41,460 nt of DNA from JBFELO01 sp041552055 (GTDB lineage: Bacteria; Acidobacteriota; Thermoanaerobaculia; Thermoanaerobaculales; Sulfomarinibacteraceae). A program made the translations under genes and the position numbers. The notes under the pieces are model-generated. The model made no database searches and was not told the DNA's origin. It saw only the letters and a program-made list of their open reading frames with translations. The stretch covers positions 1 through 41,460 of the forward strand of contig JBFELO010000027.1 in the NCBI GenBank assembly GCA_041552055.1, given 5' to 3'. Each line of letters starts with the position of its first letter. Within the stretch, counting starts at the first letter, position 1. Below, piece by piece: positions 7,774 to 16,400 of the stretch.

Positions 7774-8189
7774 GCAGTTGGGTCCTCGACAGCTCAATGG
7801 CACTCGCCTGGGGTTTACCTGACGAACGCTCGCCATCGGCGGACAGATTCTGGGAGGAGGTCGAGTCGGGCGTTCAGCTGGATGTTCCTGCGTTGTGGTG
7901 GTATGAGGTCGCCAACGCGCTCGTGGTCGCTCGCCGTCGTGAAAGAGTGGACGAGGAGCGGGCCGCCGGTCTGTCTGCTCTATTCGCTAAATTGCCTCTC
8001 AACAGAGCTCCTCCGCCCAGGGGCGAGGACCTCATACGAGTCCATGATCTCGCGTGGAAACACGGCATGTCTGCATACGATGCGGCCTATCTCGACCTTG
8101 CCGGTCGCCTGAAAACCGGACTCGCTACGCTGGATGAACGACTTACATCCGCTGCCATTCGGGAAGGCCTCACCGTTTGGCAGCCGTGA
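7770..8189 (+). CDS. vapC: VapC-type PIN-domain ribonuclease toxin
   Basis: 139 residues from GTG 7770. The four acidic PIN residues are present: Asp7 (VLDSS), Glu46 (YEVAN), Asp104 (AYDAAYLDLA) and Asp122 (TLDERL). By family it is a Mg-dependent RNase, often cutting tRNA or rRNA, held inactive by the upstream antitoxin. Pairing a PIN toxin with a Phd-type antitoxin is common. The length is normal and the gene looks intact. Confidence 0.9.
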   Translation: MSSWVLDSSMALAWGLPDERSPSADRFWEEVESGVQLDVPALWWYEVANALVVARRRERVDEERAAGLSALFAKLPLNRAPPPRGEDLIRVHDLAWKHGMSAYDAAYLDLAGRLKTGLATLDERLTSAAIREGLTVWQP

Positions 8190-8232
8190 GAGCGTGGCCC
8201 TCGGACAAGCTCCGCCTGAAAATTCTTCAATT

Positions 8233-8266
8233 TGTAATTCGCGAAGCGAATTACATGTGTTACAAT
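8233..8266 (+). promoter_or_regulatory. Palindromic operator and -10 box of the RHH/PIN toxin-antitoxin pair
   Basis: Perfect 10-bp arms TGTAATTCGC (8233-8242) and GCGAATTACA (8246-8255) flank GAA. TACAAT (8261-8266) ends 6 nt before the antitoxin ATG, so the mRNA would begin at the start codon. The palindrome overlaps where RNA polymerase would sit, so it is a natural operator. Its core is the same ATTCGC/GCGAAT seen in the dispersed palindromes elsewhere, so it may also be one of them. Confidence 0.6.
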
Positions 8267-8272
8267 GAACAC

Positions 8273-8506
8273 ATGGATCGCACCATCCGCAACCTCGACG
8301 AGGACATCTACCGGCAGCTCAAGGCCCGGGCGGCGCTCGCCGGCACCACCGTCGGCGAGCTGATCAACGAGGCGATCCGCGCCTGGCTGGCCCGGCCGGC
8401 CGGGCTTCCGCGGCGACGCAGCCTGGCCGATCTGCGGCCACAGCCCTACCCGGACGGCAACGAGAACCTCAGCGAGGACATCGACGCCGTGGTCTACGGA
8501 GCCTGA
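8273..8506 (+). CDS. Ribbon-helix-helix (FitA/VapB-like) antitoxin
   Basis: 77 residues from ATG 8273. The frame is open further upstream to 8177, but that part runs through the operator and overlaps the previous toxin. TIRNLDEDIYRQLKARAALAGTT then VGELINEAIRAWL is a ribbon-helix-helix DNA-binding domain. The tail should bind the toxin. No ribosome binding site is visible; a TACAAT box exactly 6 nt upstream suggests a leaderless mRNA. The toxin gene follows after 12 nt. Confidence 0.85.
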   Translation: MDRTIRNLDEDIYRQLKARAALAGTTVGELINEAIRAWLARPAGLPRRRSLADLRPQPYPDGNENLSEDIDAVVYGA

Positions 8507-8518
8507 GGTGGTGCCCGG

Positions 8519-8926
8519 GTGATCGTCCTCGACTCGAGCTTCCTGATCGCCTTTCACAACAGCAGAGACGTCCACCACGAGCGAGCCGCGAAGGTGATGG
8601 CCGACCTCCTCGACGGCCGATGGGGTCACGGCCTGCTGCTCGAGTACGTCTTTCTCGAGGTGGTGACGGTGTTACTTGTCCGGCGCGGGCTCGATGTCGC
8701 CTCGGCCGTGGCTACGACGCTGCTCGAGGCGAAAGAGCTCGACTTCGTGCCATGCTCGGAGGTATTCCTCGACGCGGTGGCCACGTTCAGGGGGCAAAGT
8801 GACACGCGGCTAAGCTTCACAGACGCCGCAATCGTGACTGTCGTCCGGGGTTTCGATGACGGATTGGTGGCCACATTCGACCGCGACTTCGCAGGACTCG
8901 ACGGCGTCACCATCGTCCCCGACTGA
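8519..8926 (+). CDS. vapC: VapC-type PIN-domain ribonuclease toxin
   Basis: 135 residues from GTG 8519. PIN acidic residues are at Asp5 (VLDSS), Glu47 (FLEVV), Asp102 (SFTDAA) and Asp121 (TFDRDF). It is not closely similar to the toxin at 7770 and is paired with a different antitoxin family, so the two modules were probably acquired separately rather than duplicated. The gene is full length. Confidence 0.88.
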   Translation: MIVLDSSFLIAFHNSRDVHHERAAKVMADLLDGRWGHGLLLEYVFLEVVTVLLVRRGLDVASAVATTLLEAKELDFVPCSEVFLDAVATFRGQSDTRLSFTDAAIVTVVRGFDDGLVATFDRDFAGLDGVTIVPD

Positions 8927-8938
8927 TTTTCACCTTTT

Positions 8939-8960
8939 GCGATTCGCGACAGCGAATCGC
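8939..8960. repeat. Dispersed palindrome GCGATTCGC/GCGAATCGC
   Basis: Perfect 9-bp arms surround GACA. It lies between the convergent ends of the PIN toxin (8926) and the esterase (8963), so it could also act as a weak bidirectional terminator. Confidence 0.75.
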
Positions 8961-8962
8961 AG

Positions 8963-10729
8963 TCAGTACCGCCAGCTGGTGGTGTCCGCTCCGTCGGGGG
9001 CGGTCGCCAGCCAGTGCTCGACGGCGCGCGGGATGAACCGCTGGTGGTACTGCAGGCGTGAGATCGCGTTGATGTGGTCGTGGTCGCCGTTCCAGCAGTG
9101 CTCGTGACGGTCGCCGTAGTCGACCTCGGCGTCGGCCGGCGGGTCGGTGGTGCTGTCCAGGAACTCCTCGAGCAGGTAGACCGCGTTGTTGAGGTAGAAG
9201 TTGTCCATGTCGCCGCAGTAGACGTGCAGCTTGCCGCGCAGGGAGGACCCGATCTCGGCCCAGTCGCGCTCGAGGATGAACCGGAGGTCGTAGTTGTCCC
9301 GCCAGTACGCGGCCACCTCGGGGTCGATCTCGCCGGTGAGCTTGTCCCAGATAGGCGCTGGATAGCCGTCCGGGCCAACCGGGCTGTACACCGCCTGCCA
9401 GGCGTCCCACTGCTGGCCAGAACGTCCCTTGGTGGCGAGCGCGAGCTCGAGGTGATTGACCTGCTCGAGGGTGTTTTCAATCTGTCCCAGGTAGTCGCGC
9501 TGGCCGGGCCGGGGCACCCGCCGCCAGGGCCCCTCCGCAAAGTAGGCGTTTTCGTGCTCGTAGATGTCGACCACGGTGTAGGCGCGGAAGTCCACCGGGT
9601 CCGGGCAGGAGCCGTAGGCTCCGTTGTACTCGTCCGGGTAGAAGATCTGAGCCGCGAGGGATTCCCAGCCGCCGGTCGAGCCGCCGTACAGCACCCGGGC
9701 CCACGGTCCGAGGCCGCGGAACTGCTGCTCGATGTACGGGATCAGCTCGTAGGTGAGGGCGTCGCCGTACGGCCCCATGTTGGCCGAGTTGACCGCGTAC
9801 GAGTCGTCGTAGTACGGGGTCGGGTGCTGGATGGTGACCGCCAGCACGCGGGGGAATTCAGGCCCGGTCCACATCTTGTAGAAATCGTGCGCCGCTTGTT
9901 GCATCACCCGATCGTAGCCGTGCTCGTCGCACTGCGGGTGGTGGCCGTTGGGGCAGTGGGTCGCGATCCAGTCCCAGTCAGGCTGCTCCAGTTCGGGGTC
10001 GGGCGGGGTGGTCCGGAAGTCGTCGAAGTCGTGCGGGAAGTGGCCGTGCATGATCGCCAACGGGTAGCGTGCCTCGGGGTGCTCGTCGAAGCCGAGGGGC
10101 AGGAGCACGTGCGCACCGAGGTAGAAGTCCCGCCCCCAAAACTCGGACAGAAGCTGCGAGCGGATTCTCACGTGTTTGACGTAGGAGGTGTCCGCGGGCG
10201 GCTCGATCGGGGGGATTTCCCGGTCGAGCTTGATTCGTATGACCTGGTTGCGCATCGGATCCACGAAGGCCTGCCGGGGAGTGCTGTACCGGTTGCCCGG
10301 GGCCTTGTTCCACTGCTGGCCCTCACCGCGGTCCATCGGCAGCGTGACCACGTGGCCGTCGGCGCGGTGAAAGGTCTCGTAGCGGTGGAGGAGCGCCTGG
10401 ATCCAGTACGTGCCCGGCGGGATCTCGGTGAGACTTCGTACCGGATATCCGAATGCGGTCACGTCCAGCACCACGTCGCTCCCGGCCATCGCGCGCTCCA
10501 CGTCGATCCCGAACACCTGCTGGGTCTCGTGGCGGTCGCCGATCTGGAGCCGCGGCTCCTCGGACGGGTCGGTGGAGAGCATCACCAGGAGTCGGCCGTC
10601 GACCGGTGCGCTTCCGAGCGAAGGGGGCAGCGTCACCGCGAATCGGAGGCCAGAGGTGTTCTCTGCGGCCATCGGGGACGGTGAGGTCACGGCCAGGAAA
10701 ATCACGAACCAGATCGCTACACAACGCAT
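8963..10729 (-). CDS. Secreted alpha/beta-hydrolase, putative esterase
   Basis: 588 residues from ATG 10729, preceded by CTGGAGGGATGCGCG; the longer open frame to 10807 lacks a signal sequence at its start and is rejected. A signal peptide (MRCVAIWFVIFLAVTS, cleaved near AAEN) is followed by a beta-rich region of about 200 residues. A hydrolase domain follows with nucleophile elbow YGGSTGGWES and a His-rich end (EHCWNGDHDH). It resembles the esterase-D-like family (PF00756). The substrate is unknown. The last seven residues, DTTSWRY, recur as a fragment next to the rrn operon at 705. Confidence 0.75.
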   Translation of the reverse strand: MRCVAIWFVIFLAVTSPSPMAAENTSGLRFAVTLPPSLGSAPVDGRLLVMLSTDPSEEPRLQIGDRHETQQVFGIDVERAMAGSDVVLDVTAFGYPVRSLTEIPPGTYWIQALLHRYETFHRADGHVVTLPMDRGEGQQWNKAPGNRYSTPRQAFVDPMRNQVIRIKLDREIPPIEPPADTSYVKHVRIRSQLLSEFWGRDFYLGAHVLLPLGFDEHPEARYPLAIMHGHFPHDFDDFRTTPPDPELEQPDWDWIATHCPNGHHPQCDEHGYDRVMQQAAHDFYKMWTGPEFPRVLAVTIQHPTPYYDDSYAVNSANMGPYGDALTYELIPYIEQQFRGLGPWARVLYGGSTGGWESLAAQIFYPDEYNGAYGSCPDPVDFRAYTVVDIYEHENAYFAEGPWRRVPRPGQRDYLGQIENTLEQVNHLELALATKGRSGQQWDAWQAVYSPVGPDGYPAPIWDKLTGEIDPEVAAYWRDNYDLRFILERDWAEIGSSLRGKLHVYCGDMDNFYLNNAVYLLEEFLDSTTDPPADAEVDYGDRHEHCWNGDHDHINAISRLQYHQRFIPRAVEHWLATAPDGADTTSWRY

Positions 10730-10899
10730 CGCGCATCCCTCCAGAATCGTTGCTCGCGGGTCATTGTCGCATTTCGAGGGCTCGCGGGCCCGAACCGAAG
10801 GGTACAAGCCGGCAATCCTGTCGGCGTCGAGGTCTTGTGGCGACAGTGCCTCGTATACCTACCGGGTGTTCGGGTGGCCGTGTGCCGGTCGCGAGCAGC

Positions 10900-10928
10900 T
10901 TGAGTGGAGACCGCAGACCCCGTAATAT
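10900..10928 (+). promoter_or_regulatory. Sigma-70-type promoter of the GWxTD protein gene
   Basis: TTGAGT (10900-10905), a 17-bp spacer and TAATAT (10923-10928) are a close match to the housekeeping consensus. It is placed to give a leader of about 27 nt before ATG 10962. It lies in the 232-bp region between the divergent esterase and GWxTD genes. Confidence 0.7.
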
Positions 10929-10961
10929 GGGGCGCCACAGATCGCGCCGAGGGGGTTTGAA

Positions 10962-12422
10962 ATGCGCGCAGTTCTGACATCGCTTGCAATCGTATCCATG
11001 GTTTTCGGACTGTCGGCCGCGCCCGCCAGCTCGCAGCAGCAGTCCGCCGGGGACGCCGTCGTCACCGATCCACTCGAGTTTGACGAGAGCCCGGCAGAAT
11101 TCCTTTTCACCAAACAGGACAAAAAAGAGTGGAAGAAGATCTCCAGTCGCGAGCAGGCCGAGGAGTTCATCGACCTGTTCTGGGTCCGCCGCAACCCCGA
11201 GCCGAGCGTCTCGTTCAACCCGGTCAAGGCGCAGTTCGACGAACGTGTGCGCTACGCCGACGAGAATTTCAGCGCCCGGGGAGGTCGCGGAGCGCTGTCG
11301 GACCGCGGCAAGGTGCTGATCCTCCTCGGTCCGCCGCACCGGGCGCAGGCCGGGCCCCCCTCGCAGTTCACGGACTCCAGCGACGCACAGACGGCAGCCC
11401 GCGCGGAGGCGTGGCTGTACGATCCGGCGCAGCTCCCCGAGGAGCTGAAGGTCTCCGGGAACCGATTGATCTTCGTGTTCGTCGAACAGGGGATCGACAC
11501 GAACGACTTCGTGCTCGACCGCTCCAACCCGGAGGCGTCGATGGGGGCGAGGGCGCTGAGCAAGACGCCCGATGCCTACCTGCTGCACCCCGACCTCCAG
11601 GAGGTGCCGAAGCCGGTGTCGGTCCCGGGCGGGGAGGCGGCGTCCGCCACTCAGCTCGCCTGGCTCGAACAAGGCGATTTCCAGTGGACAGAAGCGAGCC
11701 ACGCGTTGCCGGTCTCGGGCGTTTCGGACCCCACGAGCCGGCCCCTCTGGCTTCACCTGGCGCTCCCTCAGGACGCGCCCACGTTGGACGTGTTTGCAGG
11801 CACCGTAAGCGACGCCGATGGCGAGGTCCTGAGCACGTTCCAGGTGGCGGCCGAACCCATCACGAGCCAGACCGGGACTGCCTACCACCTCGTGTTTCCC
11901 CTCGCACAGGGGAGCTACCGGCTGGACGTGGTGGGCGCGGCTGACGACCAGCCGCAGGTGGGGTACTCGTTCGAGGTCGAGGTGCCGGCGGCGCAAACCG
12001 AAGGAACCTGGATGTCGGACCTCCTGGTTGCCGTCGACACCGAGATGAGGGACGACGCCCTGCTCGGCTCGCCGTTCTGCTTCGGCAGAATGCACATCGT
12101 CCCGCTGCAGTCGGGTTCAACGGTCGAGCGGGAGAGCGAGCTGACGTATCTCGGCTTCATCGTCAGGCCAGGTCAGGACGAGAGCGGCGAATCCAGGGTC
12201 AAGGCGAGGATCGTCCTCAAGAAGGACGGCACCCGGTTCGGCAAACCGCTCGAGATGCCGCTGCAGGTGATTCAGCTGTACGAGGATCTGTACGTGTTCG
12301 TCAACGCCATCAACCTCGCCCGATTGCCAGAACCGGGTGATTACAGCCTCGAGTTCAGAATCCGGGATTCGGTGAGTGACGTGGTTGTCGAGCGTGACCT
12401 CGACCTCACCGTGGCGGAGTGA
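10962..12422 (+). CDS. Secreted GWxTD-domain-containing protein
   Basis: 486 residues; GAGGGGG precedes ATG 10962. A signal peptide (1-24, cleaved near ASSQ) is followed by a GWxTD domain at about 45-175. Its hallmarks are KEWKKISSREQAEEFIDLFW, the basic KAQFDERVRYADENFS, and GALSDRGKVLILLGPP. The rest is beta-rich, resembling a surface or periplasmic module. The family is frequent in Acidobacteriota and related groups and has no settled biochemical function. No partner gene is adjacent; the divergent neighbour is the esterase. Confidence 0.85.
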   Translation: MRAVLTSLAIVSMVFGLSAAPASSQQQSAGDAVVTDPLEFDESPAEFLFTKQDKKEWKKISSREQAEEFIDLFWVRRNPEPSVSFNPVKAQFDERVRYADENFSARGGRGALSDRGKVLILLGPPHRAQAGPPSQFTDSSDAQTAARAEAWLYDPAQLPEELKVSGNRLIFVFVEQGIDTNDFVLDRSNPEASMGARALSKTPDAYLLHPDLQEVPKPVSVPGGEAASATQLAWLEQGDFQWTEASHALPVSGVSDPTSRPLWLHLALPQDAPTLDVFAGTVSDADGEVLSTFQVAAEPITSQTGTAYHLVFPLAQGSYRLDVVGAADDQPQVGYSFEVEVPAAQTEGTWMSDLLVAVDTEMRDDALLGSPFCFGRMHIVPLQSGSTVERESELTYLGFIVRPGQDESGESRVKARIVLKKDGTRFGKPLEMPLQVIQLYEDLYVFVNAINLARLPEPGDYSLEFRIRDSVSDVVVERDLDLTVAE

Positions 12423-12519
12423 TCGGCTCGTCGCTCTGCTCCCGGGTCGACTCCGGCCGTTCGCCTGAAGGTTGATCGGTGGCGCATCCCCGGCCGCCGG
12501 CCGAGGGATCGGGCACCGC

Positions 12520-12609
12520 TCACGTAGGCACCCCGAGCTTCGGGAGGATCAGGTATTGCAGCGCCAACCAGGCGCCGATGATGAGCAGGATGACCACGAG
12601 GTCGTTCAT
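12520..12609 (-). CDS. 29-residue single-pass membrane peptide at the end of the efflux operon
   Basis: ATG 12609 with AAGGAAACC upstream opens a 29-codon frame, MNDLVVILLIIGAWLALQYL then ILPKLGVPT and stop. It is almost wholly one transmembrane helix. It lies 184 nt downstream of the PII-like gene in the same direction, so it could be the last gene of the efflux operon. The hydrophobic pattern and ribosome binding site argue that it is real. I do not recognise a family. Small helices of this type often modulate a membrane transporter, but that is inference. Confidence 0.55.
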   Translation of the reverse strand: MNDLVVILLIIGAWLALQYLILPKLGVPT

Positions 12610-12618
12610 GTAGGTTTC

Positions 12619-12788
12619 CTTCGAGTTCAGAGTTTAGAGTTCAGGTCGGTTTGGCCCTCGGCCGTCAAGGCGCGGCCGCCACCGAAGAACCACGGTATCG
12701 GATGATACGGGCAAGCGCCTTTCGCGGCAGCCCGTGTCACGCAACTCCCAAGGGTGGGCGGGGGCCTGAACACTGAACACTGAACACT
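12619..12788. repeat. Short 7-nt repeats in inverted arrangement
   Basis: GAGTTCAGAGTTTAGAGTTCAGG (12619-12641) is a degenerate inverted match to CCTGAACACTGAACACTGAA and following CACTC (about 12767-12790), which is three tandem TGAACAC units. Together they flank about 125 bp between the membrane peptide and the PII-like gene. The function is unknown; it may be a fold-back structure in the operon mRNA. Confidence 0.5.
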
Positions 12789-12792
12789 CCCT

Positions 12793-13080
12793 TCACACCA
12801 CCTCCTCGACCCCCCACTGGATCATTCTCATGTGCTTGTCCTCGGCAGCCTCGCAGTAGCTGCAGATGGTCTGCTTGAGAGGCGCGACCTGATCCTCCTC
12901 CAACACTGTGAAGAAGATCGACGAGGTTTTGGGGTGCGCGCGCGAGCCCATCCGGACACCGGACTCGCCCACACCGTGGGCGTCCGGGATCTCGGAGTAG
13001 GCGGCGATCTCGTTGCGTCGGAGGAGTACCTCGAGCTCCTCTCGGCATTCGGTGGGTACGATGATCATGAGCAGCTTCAT
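12793..13080 (-). CDS. PII-like protein associated with RND efflux
   Basis: 95 residues from ATG 13080 (GGGAG upstream); a frame starting at 13110 is less likely. MKLLMIIVPTECREELEVLLRR, a central glycine-rich loop and a beta strand SSIFFTVLEED follow the compact ferredoxin-like pattern of PII and PII-like (DUF3240/CutA-like) proteins. The conserved uridylylation Tyr of GlnB is absent. Such proteins are repeatedly found beside heavy-metal or multidrug RND operons, where they may sense a metal or nucleotide and adjust the pump. Several Cys and His residues (TICSYCEAAEDKHMR) are possible metal ligands. Confidence 0.7.
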   Translation of the reverse strand: MKLLMIIVPTECREELEVLLRRNEIAAYSEIPDAHGVGESGVRMGSRAHPKTSSIFFTVLEEDQVAPLKQTICSYCEAAEDKHMRMIQWGVEEVV

Positions 13081-13105
13081 TGTGACTCCCAACGGCTTTT
13101 GTGAG

Positions 13106-13137
13106 TTCAATTCCGCTCGCGGGCTCGCGGAATTGAA
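13106..13137. repeat. Hairpin between DUF2892 and PII-like genes
   Basis: Perfect 11-bp arms TTCAATTCCGC (13106-13116) and GCGGAATTGAA (13127-13137) surround a 10-nt loop. It is related in shape, but not identical in sequence, to the GCGATTCGC palindromes. In the minus-strand mRNA it may attenuate or protect the operon transcript. Confidence 0.6.
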
Positions 13138-13152
13138 AAGACGGGGTCTGAA

Positions 13153-13344
13153 TCAGTTTTCACGAAGGCCGAGCCTTCGGAAGGCAGTCATCGCGGGGCA
13201 CCATTTCGTAAAGGCGGATTGCAGCAGGTTGAGACCGACAAAGGCGGTCAAGATGAACCAGTAGGGGCTCACCCAGTAGCCAAGGGCGAGTGAGAGCAGT
13301 ACCACAAACCCAGCCATTGCACGCAACGCTTCATTCACGGTCAT
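13153..13344 (-). CDS. DUF2892 (YgaP-type) membrane protein
   Basis: 63 residues from ATG 13344, set by AAGGAGG directly upstream. The open frame continues to 13461, but that part is translated low-complexity repeat. MTVNEALRAMAGFVVLLSLA and WFILTAFVGLNLLQSAFTKW are two short helices in the DUF2892 pattern, ending with CPAMTAFRRLG. These small inner-membrane proteins are common in thiol, sulfur and metal resistance operons. Here it lies between the RND pump and the PII-like gene. Confidence 0.8.
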   Translation of the reverse strand: MTVNEALRAMAGFVVLLSLALGYWVSPYWFILTAFVGLNLLQSAFTKWCPAMTAFRRLGLREN

Positions 13345-13364
13345 TTCAAATCCTCCTTGTTCCC

Positions 13365-13452
13365 GCGCCCTCGTCCGAGTTCGAGTCCGAGTCGGTGCCA
13401 GGTTTCCCATCGAGGATTCATACGGGCGCGGACGCGGACGGAGACGCGTTTC
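13365..13452. repeat. Low-complexity hexamer-type intergenic repeat
   Basis: The block alternates CGAGTC/CGTCCG-like units on one side and GCGGACG/GGAGACG on the other. Its ends, CCCGCGCCCTCGTCC and GGGCGCGGACGCGGACG, are roughly inverted. It is inside the efflux operon between RND and DUF2892. Translated, it gives a spurious Arg/Thr/Pro-rich extension of the DUF2892 frame. Confidence 0.6.
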
Positions 13453-13453
13453 A

Positions 13454-16400
13454 TTATTCAATCTCCACGACCTTTTCAGGTCCTACGGTATTCAGATACA
13501 TGTAATAGAGCACGGGGATGACCCCCAGCGTCAGCGCCGTGGATACGATGATGCCCGAGATCATGGCCAGGGCGAGGCCCTGGAAGATCGGGTCCGACAG
13601 CATGAACGACGCGCCGACGATGGTCGACAGCTGGGTCAGGAAGATCGGTACGAGACGCACCGCTCCAGCCTTGACCACCGCGTCCTCGAGCGGTTCGCCG
13701 GACTGCAACTCGAGGTTGATGAAGTCCACCAGGAGAATCGAGTTGCGGACAATGATGCCGGCCAGGGCGATGAAACCGATCATCGAGGTGGCGGTAAAGA
13801 AGATGCCGAAGACGCCGTGCGCCGGCAGGATGCCCACGAGGGTCAGGGGGATCGGCACCATGATGATGATCGGGGTGATGAACGACTTGAACCAGCCCAC
13901 CATCAGGACATAGATCAGCACCATTACCACCGCGAAGGCGATGCCCATGTCGCGGAAAACCTCGTAGGTGATGTGCCACTCGCCGTCCCACTTCATGATG
14001 TAGCGCGTGGTGTCCTCGGGCAAGGTGGTGGCGATGATCTCCAGCGGCTCGCCGTCCGGTGTGACGATCTCCTTGAGCTCCTTGCCCATCTCGAGGATCG
14101 CGTAGACCGGTGCCTCGAAGACTCCGGCCACCTCACCGTAGACATAGGTGACGGGCTGCAGGTTCTTGTGGTAGCGGTAGCGCTCGCGTCGGTCATCCAC
14201 GACGGAAACCACCTCGGACAGCGGCACCAAACGGCCCTGCGATCCGTGGACGCTGAGCTGGAGCAGCTCCTCGATGTGGGAGCGTTGGCCGCGGTCGAGC
14301 CGCATCCTGATCGGCACCGGTTCGCGTGAGGTGGGCATGTGGGCAAGGCCGGCGTCGGCGCCGTCAAGGGCCACGCGCAAGGTGCGCACCACCTGCTCGG
14401 CGGTGATGCCGGCGCGGATCGCCTTGTCGCGGTCGACGACCACCTCGAGCCGCCTGCCCGGCGCCTCGACCTCCCAGTCCACGTCCACCACACCGTCCGT
14501 GGTTGCGAAGACCTCCTTGACCTGGTTCGCCACATCGAGGCGGCCGTCGAGGGTCGGGCCGTAGATCTCCGCCACGAGGGTGGACATGACCGGTGGACCG
14601 GGCGGGATCTCGGTGATCTTCACGTCGACGCCAAGCTCTTGCGCTACCGGGAGTACCATGTCGCGGACACGCTTCGCCAGATCGTGAGACTTGTCCTTAC
14701 GCTGCTCCTTGTGGACGAAGTTCACCTGGATGTCGGCCACGTTGCTTCCCGACCGCAGAAAGTAGTGACGGACGAGCCCGTTGAAGTTGAACGGTGCCGA
14801 AGTTCCGGCGTAGACCTGGTAGTCGGTGACCTCGGGCATGGTGCGGAACAGGCCGGCAATCTCACGCGCGGCGGCATTCGTCTGCTCGAGGGTGAAGCCC
14901 TCGGGGGCGTCGATCACTACCTGCAGCTCCGACTTGTTGTCGTGCGGCAGCATTTTCACTGTGGTGAAACCGAGCAGAACGGTGGCCATGGCGAGGGCGA
15001 GCAGGCCGGCGACGCCGGCGAGAAAGAGGTACCGGAGCGACCGCCTTCGAATGAGCGGTTGCATGAAGAACGAGTACACACGGGAGACCTTGCCCTCCTC
15101 GACACCCTCGTCGTCCTCCAGGGGTTCTCGACCGGGGATGTCGTCCTCGGTCTTGAACTCCTTGCGAAACAGCCGGTACGCGAGCCACGGCGAGATGGTG
15201 AACGCCACCATCAGCGAGAACAACATCGCTGCCGAGGCGTTGATGGGAATCGGCCGCATGTAGGGTCCCATGAGGCCGCGGACGAAGGCCAGCGGCAGCA
15301 GCGCCGAGATGATGGCGAAGGTTGCCAGGATGGTGGGGTTGCCCACCTCGTCGACCGCGTAGACGGTGGTGAGCTTGGGCCCGGCCCACTTCATCTTGAA
15401 GTGGCGGTGGATGTTCTCCACCACCACGATGGCGTCGTCCACCAGAATACCGATGGAGAACACCAGAGCAAAGAGGCTCACGCGGTTGAGGGTATAGCCG
15501 AAGAAGTAGGATGCGGCCAGGGTCAGCGCCAGCGTCACCGGGATCACCACGGCGACCACCGTCGCCTCGCGCCGCGACAGGGTGATCCACATCAGCAGGA
15601 TCACCGCGAGGGTGGCCGAGTAGAGGTGCTTGAGCAGTTCGTTGGACTTCTCCTTGGCCGTGAACCCGTAGTCCCGTGTTTTCAGGATGTGGATGTCCGA
15701 CGGGATCAGCTTGCCCTGGAGGTTGTCCAGGATCCGATCGAGGTCGGAGACCATCTCGACCGCGTTGGTGCCCGGCTTCTTGGCGACCGCGATCGTGACC
15801 GCCGGGAGATCCAGACCGGCTGCCTCGAGGCCCTTCTCAGGCGCCGCGGGCCCGGATCCCAGCCACACGTAGTTTGCAGGCTCCTCGGGGCCGTCGGTGA
15901 TCTCGGCCACGTCCTTGAGGTAGACCGGCCTGCCACCGTACACGCCGAGCACGACCTCGCCGACATCCTCGGCAGAGCGGAGGAACTGGCCGACGTCGAC
16001 CAGGATCTCGGTGTTGGCCACCGCGGTGCTCCCAGCCGGCAGGCGGTAGTTGAAGGTCCTGAGCGCCTGGTAGGCTTGGAGCACGGAGACGTTGAAGGAG
16101 GCCAAGCTTTCACGATCGAAGTCGACGCGGATCACCCGTCGCTGGCCGCCGATCACCCACACCTGAGCGACTCGGGGATGACGGGTGAGTTCGACCTTGA
16201 GCTCCTCGGCCACTTGCCGCAGCCGGGTCGGTGAGGCGCGCTCGCCCCACACGGTGTAGGCCACCACCGGCACGTCGTCGATCGTACGGGGCTTGACGAT
16301 GGGCGGCATCATGCCGACGGGCATCTCGTCCATCGCCGATGCGATCTTGGTGTGGACGCGGACCGCCGCCTCGTCAGGATCGGTTCCGACCAGGAAGCGC

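Noticed and set aside
9074..10684. A 536-codon plus-strand frame across the esterase
   Set aside because: It is antisense to the esterase, which has a signal peptide and nucleophile elbow; the frame itself has none of these.
14339..16234. A 631-codon plus-strand frame inside the RND gene
   Set aside because: It is antisense to a gene whose protein clearly matches the RND family, and its composition (His, Val, Asp, Gly-rich) is that of a GC-rich shadow frame.
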